Assembly: GCF_000469585.1 (NCBI RefSeq)
Contig: NZ_KI273144.1
Location: forward strand, 291,646-355,645
DNA length: 64,000 nucleotides
Direction: 5' to 3'
Source: Chrysiogenes arsenatis DSM 11915
Lineage (GTDB): Bacteria; Chrysiogenota; Chrysiogenetes; Chrysiogenales; Chrysiogenaceae
Shown: positions 25,484-34,116 of the stretch, one piece after another
Position numbering within the stretch: the first letter of the stretch is position 1
How the letters are laid out: the number at the start of each line of letters is the position of its first letter
The notes under the pieces: generated by a model
The model's input: only the letters and a program-made list of their open reading frames with translations
Told to the model about the DNA's origin: nothing
Databases searched by the model: none
Made by a program: the position numbers and the translations under genes

Positions 25484-27664
25484 ATGACCCTTTTTACTCG
25501 CAGCATCCGCATTAACGACGTCATTCGGGAGCTTCAAACACGGCATAAAAATGCCGATTTAACCCCCGTCCATAAAGCCTATATCTTCGCAGCCCAAGCG
25601 CACCGCGGCGTGGTACGCAAGTCTGGCGAGCCCTATATTAGCCATCCGCTTGCCGTAGCCTATACGCTGGCACAGATGAGCCTTGACCCATATACCGTCG
25701 CGGCAGGGCTATTACACGATACCGTAGAAGATACCGATCATACGACGGAGCAACTGCAAAAAGAATTCGGTTCCGACATTGCATTTTTGGTCGATGGCGT
25801 AACGAAAATTGAAACCGCCGTAGGCAAGAGTAACAAATCCGACCTCAAAGCCGAAACACTCCGCAAAATGCTGATTGCAATGGCGCGCGATATCCGCGTG
25901 TTACTCATCAAACTTGCCGACCGACTGCACAACATTCGCACCTTGGAGCACATGGCTCCGGAAAAACAACAACTGATTGCCGAAGAAACACTGGAAATTT
26001 ACGCCCCACTCGCCCATCGACTCGGGATCAACTGGATCAAAACAGAACTCGAAGACTTTTCACTCCGTTACCTAGATCCCGAAGGGTACGCCACCATTGA
26101 CGAAGCCGTATCGCTCGGCAATATCGATCGTCGTGACTACATCGAAACCCTCGTCAACACGATTCGGACGCACCTTGCCAGCGTTGGAATCGCCTGCACG
26201 GTCGATGGTCGCCCCAAGCACTACTACAGCATTTACAAAAAAATCAAAAAACAAGGCGTGGCACCGAAAGAGCTATTTGACCTGCTCGCGCTGCGCGTTA
26301 TCACCAAAGATTCAACGCAGTGCTACATGGTACTCGGCGAAATTCACCGCCTCTGGAAAGCCGTACCCAATCGACTGAAAGATTACATTACCAACCCCAA
26401 ATCGAACCTCTATCAATCGCTGCATACGACCGTCATTGGACCTGGCGGTCACAAAGTCGAATTCCAGATCCGTACCGAAGAAATGCACAAAATCTGCGAA
26501 GAAGGGATTGCGGCACACTGGGCGTACAAAGAAGGAGTAAGCGCGAACACCAACGATACGCAGAAATTCGGTTGGCTGAAAAGCTTGCTCGAAGGGGGGA
26601 TGGAAGTTGAAGACTCAACTGAATTCCTCAATGCTCTGCGACGCGACCTCTACATCAAAGAAGTGTTTGTCTTTACCCCGCGCGGCGATACCATCGAGCT
26701 TCCCGAAGACGCCACCGTACTGGATTTCGCCTACAGCATTCACTCCGAAGTTGGCGATCACTGCAACGGAGGGCTTGTCAACGGCAAAATGGTGGGGATC
26801 AAGCAAAAGTTGAACAACGGCGATACCGTCGAAATCATCACCTCAGAAAAACAACACCCGCGCAAAGATTGGTTGAAAATCGTCCAAACCAACAAAGCTC
26901 GGCTGCGCATCAACGCCTACCTGAATAAAGTAGAGCGGGATCGCGCAATTGAAGTGGGTCACGATTTGCTCGATAAAGCCTTACGCACCATCAAGAAAAG
27001 CCTTGACCACCTCAGCGAGAAAGAAAAACGAGAACTGCTCGACCACGCCCGTCGCCCCAACATGGACGAACTGCTACGCGACGCAGGGCTGTATCGCATC
27101 GACATTCCCGCACTCCTGAATAAAACTTTTACCGATGCCGAAGAGCTTCGCAAGCAACAACTTGAGCACGACCGTCATAAAGACGAAGCCGTGGCCGAAG
27201 GGGCGCGTGAGCGTTCCCAACACAGCAGCTCAGGCATTATCGTGGAAGGGGTTTCTGATGTCCTTATCCGCATTGCGCAGTGCTGTCATCCCGTTCCCGG
27301 CGATGAAATCATTGGATTTGTCACACATGGACGCGGAATCAGCGTGCATCGCCAAGACTGTAAACATATCGAAGAATCATTCCCTGATCGACTGCTCCGC
27401 GCAGACTGGAGCCAACAAGCCTTTTCGAAAAGCTTTCAAAGCCGTCTCTCTGTACTCTGCCAAGATAAACCAGGCGTCCTCGCCAGCATCAGCAGTATTC
27501 TTGGTGACCACGAAGCCAATATCACGAATCTGCAAATGGTCAAGAAAGACCCAAAAACCGAGCAAGTCATTCTCGACTTTACCATTGAAATTAAATCCAA
27601 AGAACAATTGACAAAAATCCGCAGTCGCTTGCGCTCACTGGCATTTGTGATTGAGTTGCAGTAA
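25484..27664 (+). CDS. Bifunctional (p)ppGpp synthetase/hydrolase (RelA/SpoT family)
   Basis: Stringent-response enzyme of 726 aa. The HD hydrolase domain is intact (HRGVVRKSGEPYISHP, LLHDTVEDTDHT, LADRLHNIRTL). The synthetase domain holds GRPKHYYSIYKKI, NLYQSLHTTV and IRTEEMHKICEEGIAAHWAYK. A TGS domain (EVFVFTPRGDTIELP), a zinc-finger-like CCHPVPGDEIIGF region and a C-terminal ACT domain follow. It therefore looks competent for both synthesis and hydrolysis, the Rel/SpoT arrangement. AAGGA lies upstream of the ATG at 25484. It is divergent from the bioB operon. Confidence 0.93.
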   Translation: MTLFTRSIRINDVIRELQTRHKNADLTPVHKAYIFAAQAHRGVVRKSGEPYISHPLAVAYTLAQMSLDPYTVAAGLLHDTVEDTDHTTEQLQKEFGSDIAFLVDGVTKIETAVGKSNKSDLKAETLRKMLIAMARDIRVLLIKLADRLHNIRTLEHMAPEKQQLIAEETLEIYAPLAHRLGINWIKTELEDFSLRYLDPEGYATIDEAVSLGNIDRRDYIETLVNTIRTHLASVGIACTVDGRPKHYYSIYKKIKKQGVAPKELFDLLALRVITKDSTQCYMVLGEIHRLWKAVPNRLKDYITNPKSNLYQSLHTTVIGPGGHKVEFQIRTEEMHKICEEGIAAHWAYKEGVSANTNDTQKFGWLKSLLEGGMEVEDSTEFLNALRRDLYIKEVFVFTPRGDTIELPEDATVLDFAYSIHSEVGDHCNGGLVNGKMVGIKQKLNNGDTVEIITSEKQHPRKDWLKIVQTNKARLRINAYLNKVERDRAIEVGHDLLDKALRTIKKSLDHLSEKEKRELLDHARRPNMDELLRDAGLYRIDIPALLNKTFTDAEELRKQQLEHDRHKDEAVAEGARERSQHSSSGIIVEGVSDVLIRIAQCCHPVPGDEIIGFVTHGRGISVHRQDCKHIEESFPDRLLRADWSQQAFSKSFQSRLSVLCQDKPGVLASISSILGDHEANITNLQMVKKDPKTEQVILDFTIEIKSKEQLTKIRSRLRSLAFVIELQ

Positions 27665-27869
27665 AACCACCCCGCCCCTACGGGGCACCCCTCCAAAGGA
27701 GGGGAATTTGAGGCGAAAAAGAGAGATCCCTTTTGCACTCCCCTCCGACGCTAGGGCATTTCCCCGCATTCGCCTCTACTGGGAGGGAACTTCCCCTCCG
27801 ACGTTGGAGGAACCTATCCACCATTCCCCTCCGACGGAGGGGTGGCAGGCAACGCCTGCCGGGGTGGTT
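27665..27869. repeat. Palindromic intergenic element with inverted termini
   Basis: A 205-bp non-coding block bounded by perfect 10-bp inverted termini AACCACCCCG and CGGGGTGGTT. Inside are CCCCTCC-AAA-GGAGGGG (27688-27704) and several CCCCTCCGACG units. It begins directly after the RelA/SpoT stop. It looks like a MITE- or REP-type repeat and would fold into a strong RNA structure that could end transcription. Confidence 0.6.
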
Positions 27870-27894
27870 CTTTGCTATCACAAAAACGCCTGCG

Positions 27895-28230
27895 CTATTT
27901 CACCACAACAAGCAGCATCTTAAACCGTTCAACAGCATTCAACGCATGAGGAATATTGGCTGGCATAACAACCGCTTCGCCGGTTTGCGCGATAACGACT
28001 TTATCGCCAATCGTAATTTCGGTCTTGCCATCCAGAATGTAGACAAACGCATCGCCAGGCGCAGAGTGGGCGCTGATATGCTCACCCTTGTCAAAGGCAA
28101 ACAGCGTAAAATTGACCGCTGGCTGCTGAGCGAAGGTACGACTCACCACGCGACCTTCTTGATATTCGACAAGATCGGCGAGGTTAAGGTTTTCGCTAAA
28201 CGGGATATTTTTAATAAAAGGCTGATTCAT
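27895..28230 (-). CDS. Small cupin-domain protein
   Basis: A 111-aa single-domain cupin. The two conserved motifs are seen around GEHISAHSAPGDAFVYILDGKTEITIG and GEAVVMPANIPHAL, giving His ligands for a metal. The ligand or reaction is unknown. Such proteins often bind small metabolites or act as sensors. It lies downstream of the ferredoxin gene on the same strand, 65 bp away with a small hairpin between. Confidence 0.8.
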   Translation of the reverse strand: MNQPFIKNIPFSENLNLADLVEYQEGRVVSRTFAQQPAVNFTLFAFDKGEHISAHSAPGDAFVYILDGKTEITIGDKVVIAQTGEAVVMPANIPHALNAVERFKMLLVVVK

Positions 28231-28264
28231 ACGATACTCTCCAAAATTCTGTTCTTATTATTCT

Positions 28265-28280
28265 GCCGCAAAAAAGCGGC
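28265..28280. other. Small hairpin between ferredoxin and cupin genes
   Basis: GCCGC-N6-GCGGC with a homopolymer A/T loop. The stem is only 5 bp and lacks a following T-run, so terminator activity is doubtful. Confidence 0.3.
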
Positions 28281-28295
28281 GTGTTTCAAAAAGTA

Positions 28296-28490
28296 TTACG
28301 TTTCTTCCCAATAGATGCAGGAAACCGGGCAATCATCAATGGCACTCTGAATCGTTGCTTCATCCGCTCCATTAGGATCACTGACATACGCTTGCCCACC
28401 TTCGTCACTCGAAAAAACAGTTGGCACGCTGCCATAACACAGACCACAGGCAATACATTCTTCAGTGCGTAATGCGACTTTTTTTGACAT
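28296..28490 (-). CDS. Single-cluster [4Fe-4S] ferredoxin
   Basis: A 64-aa acidic ferredoxin. Cluster ligands are C-x2-C-x2-C in CIACGLC and the distal Cys in CPVSC, giving one [4Fe-4S] centre. The ATG at 28490 follows GGGAGG. An earlier in-frame ATG (28529) would add 13 basic residues and lacks this support. A candidate FNR-dependent promoter lies upstream at 28555-28596, and the gene is separated from the hydrogenase operon by a terminator. Confidence 0.88.
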   Translation of the reverse strand: MSKKVALRTEECIACGLCYGSVPTVFSSDEGGQAYVSDPNGADEATIQSAIDDCPVSCIYWEET

Positions 28491-28554
28491 GGTAGTTTTC
28501 CTCCCACGTGGTTCTTTGTTTTGATGCAAAGCGAAAACTCTTTCAACTATCCAA

Positions 28555-28596
28555 GGTATAGCGCGGGGAACTTATATCAACCTTGATTCGGGTCAA
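28555..28596 (-). promoter_or_regulatory. Candidate FNR-type promoter of the ferredoxin gene
   Basis: TTGAT-TCGG-GTCAA (28583-28596) matches 9 of 10 positions of the FNR box TTGAT-N4-ATCAA. On the minus strand a -10-like TATACC (28560-28555) lies downstream. If transcription starts near 28548, the box is centred close to -41.5, the class II activator position. Visual match only. Confidence 0.5.
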
Positions 28597-28610
28597 TTTT
28601 TGAATTATTC

Positions 28611-28647
28611 AAAAAAAAGGGAAAAACGCATTCTGTGCGCTTTTCCC
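28611..28647 (-). terminator. Rho-independent terminator of the hydrogenase operon
   Basis: On the minus strand GGGAAAA(G)CGC pairs with GCG(T)TTTTCCC around a 7-nt loop and runs into eight T residues. It lies 31 bp beyond the stop of the cytochrome b gene. Confidence 0.85.
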
Positions 28648-28677
28648 ATGCTTAAGAATAAAAAATGGCGTGAAAAA

Positions 28678-29403
28678 TTACTGCATCGTTTTTTTGTCGT
28701 CAACTTTCTTGAACACGTAGCCGTTAAAAATGGCATCAACTGATCCACTCGGATGACGGTTCGAATACCAAAAGACCATGTAGATGTGAATCGGGATGAA
28801 TATCAAAATCCCCCACATTAGGAGATAGTGAATGTTACGCACACCGGCCAGTCCACCCATCCAGACGGTTAGAGGTGCCAGAAATTCACCGAGCAATCCC
28901 CCCAGCCCTTGTCCATACCCCGCCGAGTGCAGGATAAATCCGGTCAGGATTTCGCCAATTAGCATCAGCATCAACATGATATACGACACGTGCTGTAATG
29001 GGCCATAAATCCCTTCTTTGGCGATTGTTGAATCACTGAGCAGTGCGTAGTACTTCAGCTGTTGCCACCATGTTTTGGGCTTAAATGTGGTGTAAAACGA
29101 TGTCCATTCAGCTCTGCGCGAACGCAGGTCGAAAAAGAACACATAAATCCGGAAAATCGTAATTCCCGCAAGGGCAAAGCCGCAGACGATGTGGACAAAG
29201 CGCCACATGGCGTATTGGAACTTCACGGGTTCAAGTACGGGTTCTGGCGTTAAGTAGGGGCGTGCCAGATAAAAGCCAGTCACGACCAGCGCGAGAATGG
29301 CGATGGCGCGAATCCAATGTGCCCAGCGCATTTCTGCCGAAAGGCGGTATTGCCGGACAAATTGTTCGGTGATCCAGTTTTGATTACGTTTCATGGGGCT
29401 CAC
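28678..29403 (-). CDS. hyaC: [NiFe] hydrogenase cytochrome b subunit
   Basis: Membrane anchor that passes electrons from the periplasmic hydrogenase dimer to the quinone pool, 241 aa. Four hydrophobic segments are seen near residues 30-48, 70-90, 130-155 and 188-210. Candidate heme-ligating His residues are in MRWAHWIRA, WRFVHIVCG and FIPIHIYMVFWYS. It begins 1 nt after the large-subunit stop and is last in the operon. A second ATG three codons in is an alternative start. Confidence 0.9.
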   Translation of the reverse strand: MSPMKRNQNWITEQFVRQYRLSAEMRWAHWIRAIAILALVVTGFYLARPYLTPEPVLEPVKFQYAMWRFVHIVCGFALAGITIFRIYVFFFDLRSRRAEWTSFYTTFKPKTWWQQLKYYALLSDSTIAKEGIYGPLQHVSYIMLMLMLIGEILTGFILHSAGYGQGLGGLLGEFLAPLTVWMGGLAGVRNIHYLLMWGILIFIPIHIYMVFWYSNRHPSGSVDAIFNGYVFKKVDDKKTMQ

Positions 29404-29404
29404 C

Positions 29405-31111
29405 TCAGCAGCTTAGTGGGTCGACTTTGTACTCAGCGAGCGAATTCCCCTGCGTGTCAATCACGTGTACGGCACAGGCGAGGCACGGGTCGAACGAATG
29501 GATCGTCCGGACGATTTCCAGCGGCTGTGTTGGGTCGGCCATTTTGGTGCCGATCAGCGCCGCTTCGTATGGGCCATGTTGACCAGCGGCATCTTTCGGG
29601 CTGGCATTCCACGTGGTGGGAACGACACACTGGTAGTTTTCGATCACACCACCCTTGATGTTGACCCAATGGCTGAGCATCCCGCGTGGTACGTCGCCAA
29701 TGTAGCGGCCACGGTAGGTTTTGTTTGTATCGATCACGTATGGAGCGCAGGTTTCCTGATCGACTTTCAGGTTTTCCACCAGCGACATCAGGGTGGTTTT
29801 GCCGTGGTCGGCAATCAGTTTAGTTTGCAGCATCCGCGCGGCGGTGCGGCCAAGAGTGCTGAAAAGTGCCGGAACGGGGACGCCGGTTTCGCCAAGAAAA
29901 TCGTTAACGACCTTCTGCACGCGTTCATTGCCACTGGCATAGCTGACAAGGATCTGCGCCAATGGCCCGACTTCCATGGGTTTGCCATCGTAGCGTGGCG
30001 CTTTGACCCAGGTATATTTCCCTTTTTCGTCGATGATTTTGGCTTTGCCGTTGGCCGTGTCACCATCGCGATAGCCGGTAAAGTTCGGGCTGGTCTGCCC
30101 TTCGTACGGATGAAAGGGTTGATTGTCGCTGTACCACGCATGCGTTGCTTCTTCGGTAATCTTGGATTCGTTGATTTCGTGTACTTTTCCCAGATCGCCA
30201 TCGAGAATAATGCCACTGTCAAAAAGGGTTTCGGAACGGTTGATCTGGAATTCTTTCGCCGCCATGAAGTTTTTCACCCCACAGCCGGCCAGTACGCTCC
30301 CTTCGCCGATAAAGGCTTCAGCCGCCATTTTGACGTCGGCGTAGTAGGCGCGGTTGATGAAGTCGGATACTTCTTCGAATTTCGTCAGGTATTCGCCCAG
30401 ACGCGCTGGATTCTGCAAATCCATGATGCAGGTGACGCCGCCGACCGTCAGCGATTGCGGATGTGGCTGCTTGGCGCCAAAAAGTGCCAGCATTTGCGCG
30501 GCGTTGCGCTGTACTTCGAGCGCCTTGAGGTAGTGCGAGGCAACAATCAGGTTCTGCTCTGGGGTAAAGTGATACGTTTTATGTCCCCAATACGCGTTGG
30601 CGAATGGGCCAAGATGGCCTTTATCGACGAAGGTTTTTAGGCGGCGCTGTACGGCGGTCAGTTCGTCGGCACCCGTTGCAATTGGGAGATCGGCATAGCG
30701 GAAGGCCAGATCGGACGCTTTGCGCGGGTCGGCGGAAAGTGCCTGCGTAATGTCGCACCAGTCAAGGCCGTGCAGGTGGTAGAAATGCACGGGATGGTCG
30801 TGCATAAAGAGTGCTTGCGCCATCAGGGTGCGGGTGAGGGTGGCATTGTAGGGAATTTCGATTCCAAGTGCGTTTTCAACGGCTTCAATGCCGGCTTTGT
30901 AGTGCGAGTAGGTGCAAACACCGCAGATGCGCTGGGTCATAAACCCGGCATCGCGCGGATCGCGCCCTTTCAAAATCAGCTCGATACCGCGCCAGAGGGT
31001 ACTGGTGGCAAAAGCGTCTTGAATAACATTATCCTGATCAACGATAACTTCGACACGCAAGTGGCCTTCAATGCGGGTTATCGGATCAACAACAACACGT
31101 TGTGTACTCAT
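29405..31111 (-). CDS. hyaB: [NiFe] hydrogenase large subunit
   Basis: Catalytic subunit of a group 1 uptake hydrogenase, 568 aa. The Ni-Fe site is bound by RICGVC (Cys63, Cys66) and DPCLACAVH (Cys543, Cys546). Behind His549 is a 19-residue C-terminal peptide that a HyaD/HupD-type endopeptidase should remove after nickel insertion. No maturation gene is in the window. It lies between the small subunit and cytochrome b genes with a good ribosome site (AGGAG) upstream. Confidence 0.95.
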   Translation of the reverse strand: MSTQRVVVDPITRIEGHLRVEVIVDQDNVIQDAFATSTLWRGIELILKGRDPRDAGFMTQRICGVCTYSHYKAGIEAVENALGIEIPYNATLTRTLMAQALFMHDHPVHFYHLHGLDWCDITQALSADPRKASDLAFRYADLPIATGADELTAVQRRLKTFVDKGHLGPFANAYWGHKTYHFTPEQNLIVASHYLKALEVQRNAAQMLALFGAKQPHPQSLTVGGVTCIMDLQNPARLGEYLTKFEEVSDFINRAYYADVKMAAEAFIGEGSVLAGCGVKNFMAAKEFQINRSETLFDSGIILDGDLGKVHEINESKITEEATHAWYSDNQPFHPYEGQTSPNFTGYRDGDTANGKAKIIDEKGKYTWVKAPRYDGKPMEVGPLAQILVSYASGNERVQKVVNDFLGETGVPVPALFSTLGRTAARMLQTKLIADHGKTTLMSLVENLKVDQETCAPYVIDTNKTYRGRYIGDVPRGMLSHWVNIKGGVIENYQCVVPTTWNASPKDAAGQHGPYEAALIGTKMADPTQPLEIVRTIHSFDPCLACAVHVIDTQGNSLAEYKVDPLSC

Positions 31112-31135
31112 AGGTGTTCTCCTTTCGTCGTACCG

Positions 31136-32359
31136 TTACTTGTCGGACGGCGACGAGTTGTCTTGTTCGTCTTTGGGGTTGCGGAAACTTCCTTCAATGG
31201 TGGTGAGCACGGCGTGCGTGGCAATAGCGACACCGGTTACGCTCAGCAGGAAGATACCGACTTTATCTGCCGTGGCATCGGCTCCACTCCCAAACGGCGG
31301 GCCAAAAAGATTATCCGCACGCGGCTCTTCAAACGGTGCCATTACATCCCAAAAATCGGGCTCAGAGCAGCCAATGCAACCATGCCCTGCCTGAATCGGC
31401 CAACTGGTGTGCTGATTGAACTTTTCGCGCGAGCAGTTGTTGTAGGTGTACGGCCCTTTACAGCCGACTTTGTAGAGGCAGTACCCTTTTTTGGCACCAT
31501 CGTCGCCGAAGCGTTCGACGAACTCGCCAGCATCAAAGCGGCCACGCCGTTCGCACAGGTCGTGGATGCGGAATTCATACGCCCATTTGGGACGGCCAAG
31601 GCGATCGACGGCCGGTAGCGTGCCGAACAACACATAGTGGAGTACGGTGCCGACAATGTTCTTTTCGCTTGGTGGACAACCGGGAACATTGATGACGGGC
31701 TTGTTGATAACTTTGGAAAGCGATTGGGCATTCGTCGGGTTTGGCTTGGCAGCTTGCACGCCGCCGAATGATGAACAACTGCCAATAGCAAAAATAGCGG
31801 CAGCTCCAGCAGCGGCTTTTTTCGTGATTGCTTCGCCAGTATGCGCTTGCGGGCCAATCGTCAGGTAAAAGGCGCTTTGGCCGGCGGGGATTCCACCTTC
31901 AACGAACAACACGTACTTGCCTTTGTAGGTTTCCATGGCGTGCTCAAGGTTGGCTTCGGCCTGCCACCCGGCGGCAGCCATCAGTGTTTCGTGGTACTCG
32001 AGCGAAATATAGTCAAACAACAGTGTGTCAATCGTCGGCGCATCGGTACGTAGCAGGCTTTCTGAACAACCGGTGCATTCTGCCATGTGCAACCAGATAA
32101 CCGGAATACGGTCAAGTACTTGCGCCGCTTGCGCCACATACGGAGCAAAAATTGGGGGCAGCGACATGGCGGCCGTCATAGCGGTAGCCCACTTCATAAA
32201 ATCACGACGTGTTAATCCACTGCGGCTCGCTTCATCAGCAATAACTTTGTCGCTCCGTGCAGGAGCTTGATCTTGCAGGCCTGCAAGACGACTTTCCACC
32301 CGACGTAGAAGCGCACTCATCGCGCCATCACGGGCTAACTCTTGACGACCAGATAACAT
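31136..32359 (-). CDS. hyaA: [NiFe] hydrogenase small subunit
   Basis: Electron-transfer subunit of 407 aa carrying three Fe-S clusters. A long N-region precedes the Tat motif LTRRDFMKW (residues 49-57). The proximal cluster motif is ECTGCSES. Medial and distal ligands are in HDLCERRGRFDAGEF, GYCLYKVGCKGPYTYNNC and HGCIGCSEPDFWD. A C-terminal membrane helix (about 350-372, GIFLLSVTGVAIATHAVLTT) anchors it, as in membrane-bound uptake enzymes. AGGAG lies 6 nt before the ATG. It leads the hyaABC-like operon. Confidence 0.95.
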   Translation of the reverse strand: MLSGRQELARDGAMSALLRRVESRLAGLQDQAPARSDKVIADEASRSGLTRRDFMKWATAMTAAMSLPPIFAPYVAQAAQVLDRIPVIWLHMAECTGCSESLLRTDAPTIDTLLFDYISLEYHETLMAAAGWQAEANLEHAMETYKGKYVLFVEGGIPAGQSAFYLTIGPQAHTGEAITKKAAAGAAAIFAIGSCSSFGGVQAAKPNPTNAQSLSKVINKPVINVPGCPPSEKNIVGTVLHYVLFGTLPAVDRLGRPKWAYEFRIHDLCERRGRFDAGEFVERFGDDGAKKGYCLYKVGCKGPYTYNNCSREKFNQHTSWPIQAGHGCIGCSEPDFWDVMAPFEEPRADNLFGPPFGSGADATADKVGIFLLSVTGVAIATHAVLTTIEGSFRNPKDEQDNSSPSDK

Positions 32360-32858
32360 ATGAAACTCCTTTCGCTTGAGAAAACTTCAATGGTCACGTG
32401 CCAGCAGAGCGCTTCGTGTGGCGGGTGCTGCGCGCAACAGCGCGGAGAGAGAAAGTAATCGTTCGATATATAGAAAGGGAAATTCAGAAAAGCAAGCGCA
32501 GAGTTGCGAAAGAAATACACCGGAATATTTTTAAGGTCTTACCAATAGCATTACATGAGCATTTTTCACAATTGCACAGATGGTGTTCACCATGGCGCAT
32601 TGAGAAAAAATCACTTGCAAAATAACGCGTTACACCATCGGTAATACCAGTAGCATTGCGGAATTTTGCCTACGCAAACAACCCTGAACTATTTAGGGAA
32701 CATGCATGAACGGAATCCTACAGAACAATAAAGAAAATATGGTATCCTATTGAACGGCATAAAATAGCCGATGAAGCAAAAACCTGTTGGCATTGAATGC
32801 TGGTTGTTGAATAATGACCGCCATACATTTCAGGTTTTTTGCCAACCAAGGAGTTACC
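32360..32858. promoter_or_regulatory. Divergent intergenic region, hydrogenase and traB-family genes
   Basis: About 500 bp with no convincing gene. It should hold both promoters. I searched for a sigma-54 site, but a TGGCAC on the minus strand near 32400 lacks the GC element at the right distance. AAAAACCTG near 32778 and CAGGTTTTT near 32831 can pair across the leader of the traB-family gene. Nothing else was recognised. Confidence 0.4.
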
Positions 32859-34088
32859 GTGTCGCCTGCTGCGAGTACAACTGCGCCTCTTACTGCTGAT
32901 GAAGAGCAGCTTCTCGAAGAGTATCCTGATATCCGCTATATCCCGTGGAAGGGACGTAAGGTCTTTTTGATAGGCACTGCTCACGTGTCACAGCGGAGTG
33001 TTGACGTTGTTGAACACGCTATTACCACCCTAAAGCCGGATGTTGTGGCAGTCGAACTCTGTGCCGCGCGACACCGTTCACTCACGCAGGAACAACAATG
33101 GCAGGAAACTGATATTGTCAAAGTTATTCGCGAAAAGAAAAGCATGGTTTTACTGGCCAATCTACTGTTGGCTTCATTCCAAAAAAGACTCGGTGCCGGT
33201 TTGGGGGTTCGCCCCGGACAAGAAATGCTGGCCGCCGTGGAAGCCGCCGAAAAGAGTGGCGCGCGGATTGTACTGGCAGATCGCGAAATCCAGCTCACGC
33301 TGAAGCGGGCATGGTCGCAAGCCACCTTTTGGGATAAGTGTCGCTTGATTCCATCGCTACTCAGTGGATTATTTAGTCAGGAACAAATGAGCGAGGACGA
33401 ATTAGAACGACTCCGCAATAAAGATATTCTCTCCGAAGTGATGGACGAATTTGCACGCCATTATCCACGGATTAAAGCGGCATTGATCGACGAACGGGAT
33501 CAATACCTTGCAAAAAAAATTGATACTGGCGGCGGTGAAATTATAGTCGCGGTCGTGGGCGCAGGCCATTGCTCTGGTATGGAAAAACTTTTCTACAGTG
33601 GTGAGGTCGAGAGAGTTGATCTGCACACGTTGGAAAAACTCCCTCCCCCTTCACCCGTCGTGAAGATGGTTGCCTACGGCATCCCACTTTTTGTCATCTG
33701 CCTCATTGCCTACGGTTTTTTTTCGGCTTCGGCAGAAGTCAGTTTTGAAATGATTAAAATCTGGGTGTTGGCAAACGGTATCCTTGCTGCGCTGTTTACC
33801 GCACTCACCTTGGCGCATCCGCTCACAATCTTGACCGCTTTTTTTGCGGCACCCATTACCAGCTTAAACCCCATGATTGCCGCTGGTTGGGTAGCTGGAC
33901 TTGTGGAAGCATGGGTGCGCAAACCAAAAGTTTCGGACTTCCTCAGCCTCTCCGACGACATTACCACCGTGCGTGGTTTTTGGCGCAACGACATTACGCG
34001 ACTCCTGCTGGTCGTTGTTTTCGCCAATATCGGCAGCTCGCTGGGAACCTTTATCGGCATTCCCCTGATGGCACGCTTACTCGGATAA
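32859..34088 (+). CDS. TraB/PrgY family membrane protein
   Basis: A 409-aa protein of the TraB family, first known for shutting down sex pheromone in enterococci and thought to be protease-like. The N-terminal signature VFLIGTAHVSQRSVDVV and the VVAVELC segment are present, as is GAGHCSGME. The last 140 residues contain three or four membrane helices. The start is a GTG at 32859 with AAGGAG 5 nt upstream, preferred to an ATG at 32814 without a ribosome site. The substrate in free-living bacteria is unknown. Confidence 0.85.
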   Translation: MSPAASTTAPLTADEEQLLEEYPDIRYIPWKGRKVFLIGTAHVSQRSVDVVEHAITTLKPDVVAVELCAARHRSLTQEQQWQETDIVKVIREKKSMVLLANLLLASFQKRLGAGLGVRPGQEMLAAVEAAEKSGARIVLADREIQLTLKRAWSQATFWDKCRLIPSLLSGLFSQEQMSEDELERLRNKDILSEVMDEFARHYPRIKAALIDERDQYLAKKIDTGGGEIIVAVVGAGHCSGMEKLFYSGEVERVDLHTLEKLPPPSPVVKMVAYGIPLFVICLIAYGFFSASAEVSFEMIKIWVLANGILAALFTALTLAHPLTILTAFFAAPITSLNPMIAAGWVAGLVEAWVRKPKVSDFLSLSDDITTVRGFWRNDITRLLLVVVFANIGSSLGTFIGIPLMARLLG

Positions 34089-34116
34089 TAAAACCTACTC
34101 TTTCGAAAGGAACATC

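Noticed and set aside
29465-30640. 391-codon plus-strand frame opposite the hydrogenase large subunit
   Set aside because: Antisense shadow of hyaB, with no ribosome site and no recognisable domain.
32380-32420. Sigma-54 promoter for the hydrogenase operon
   Set aside because: TGGCAC is present on the minus strand, but the downstream TTG is 7 nt away instead of 5 and the GC element is missing.
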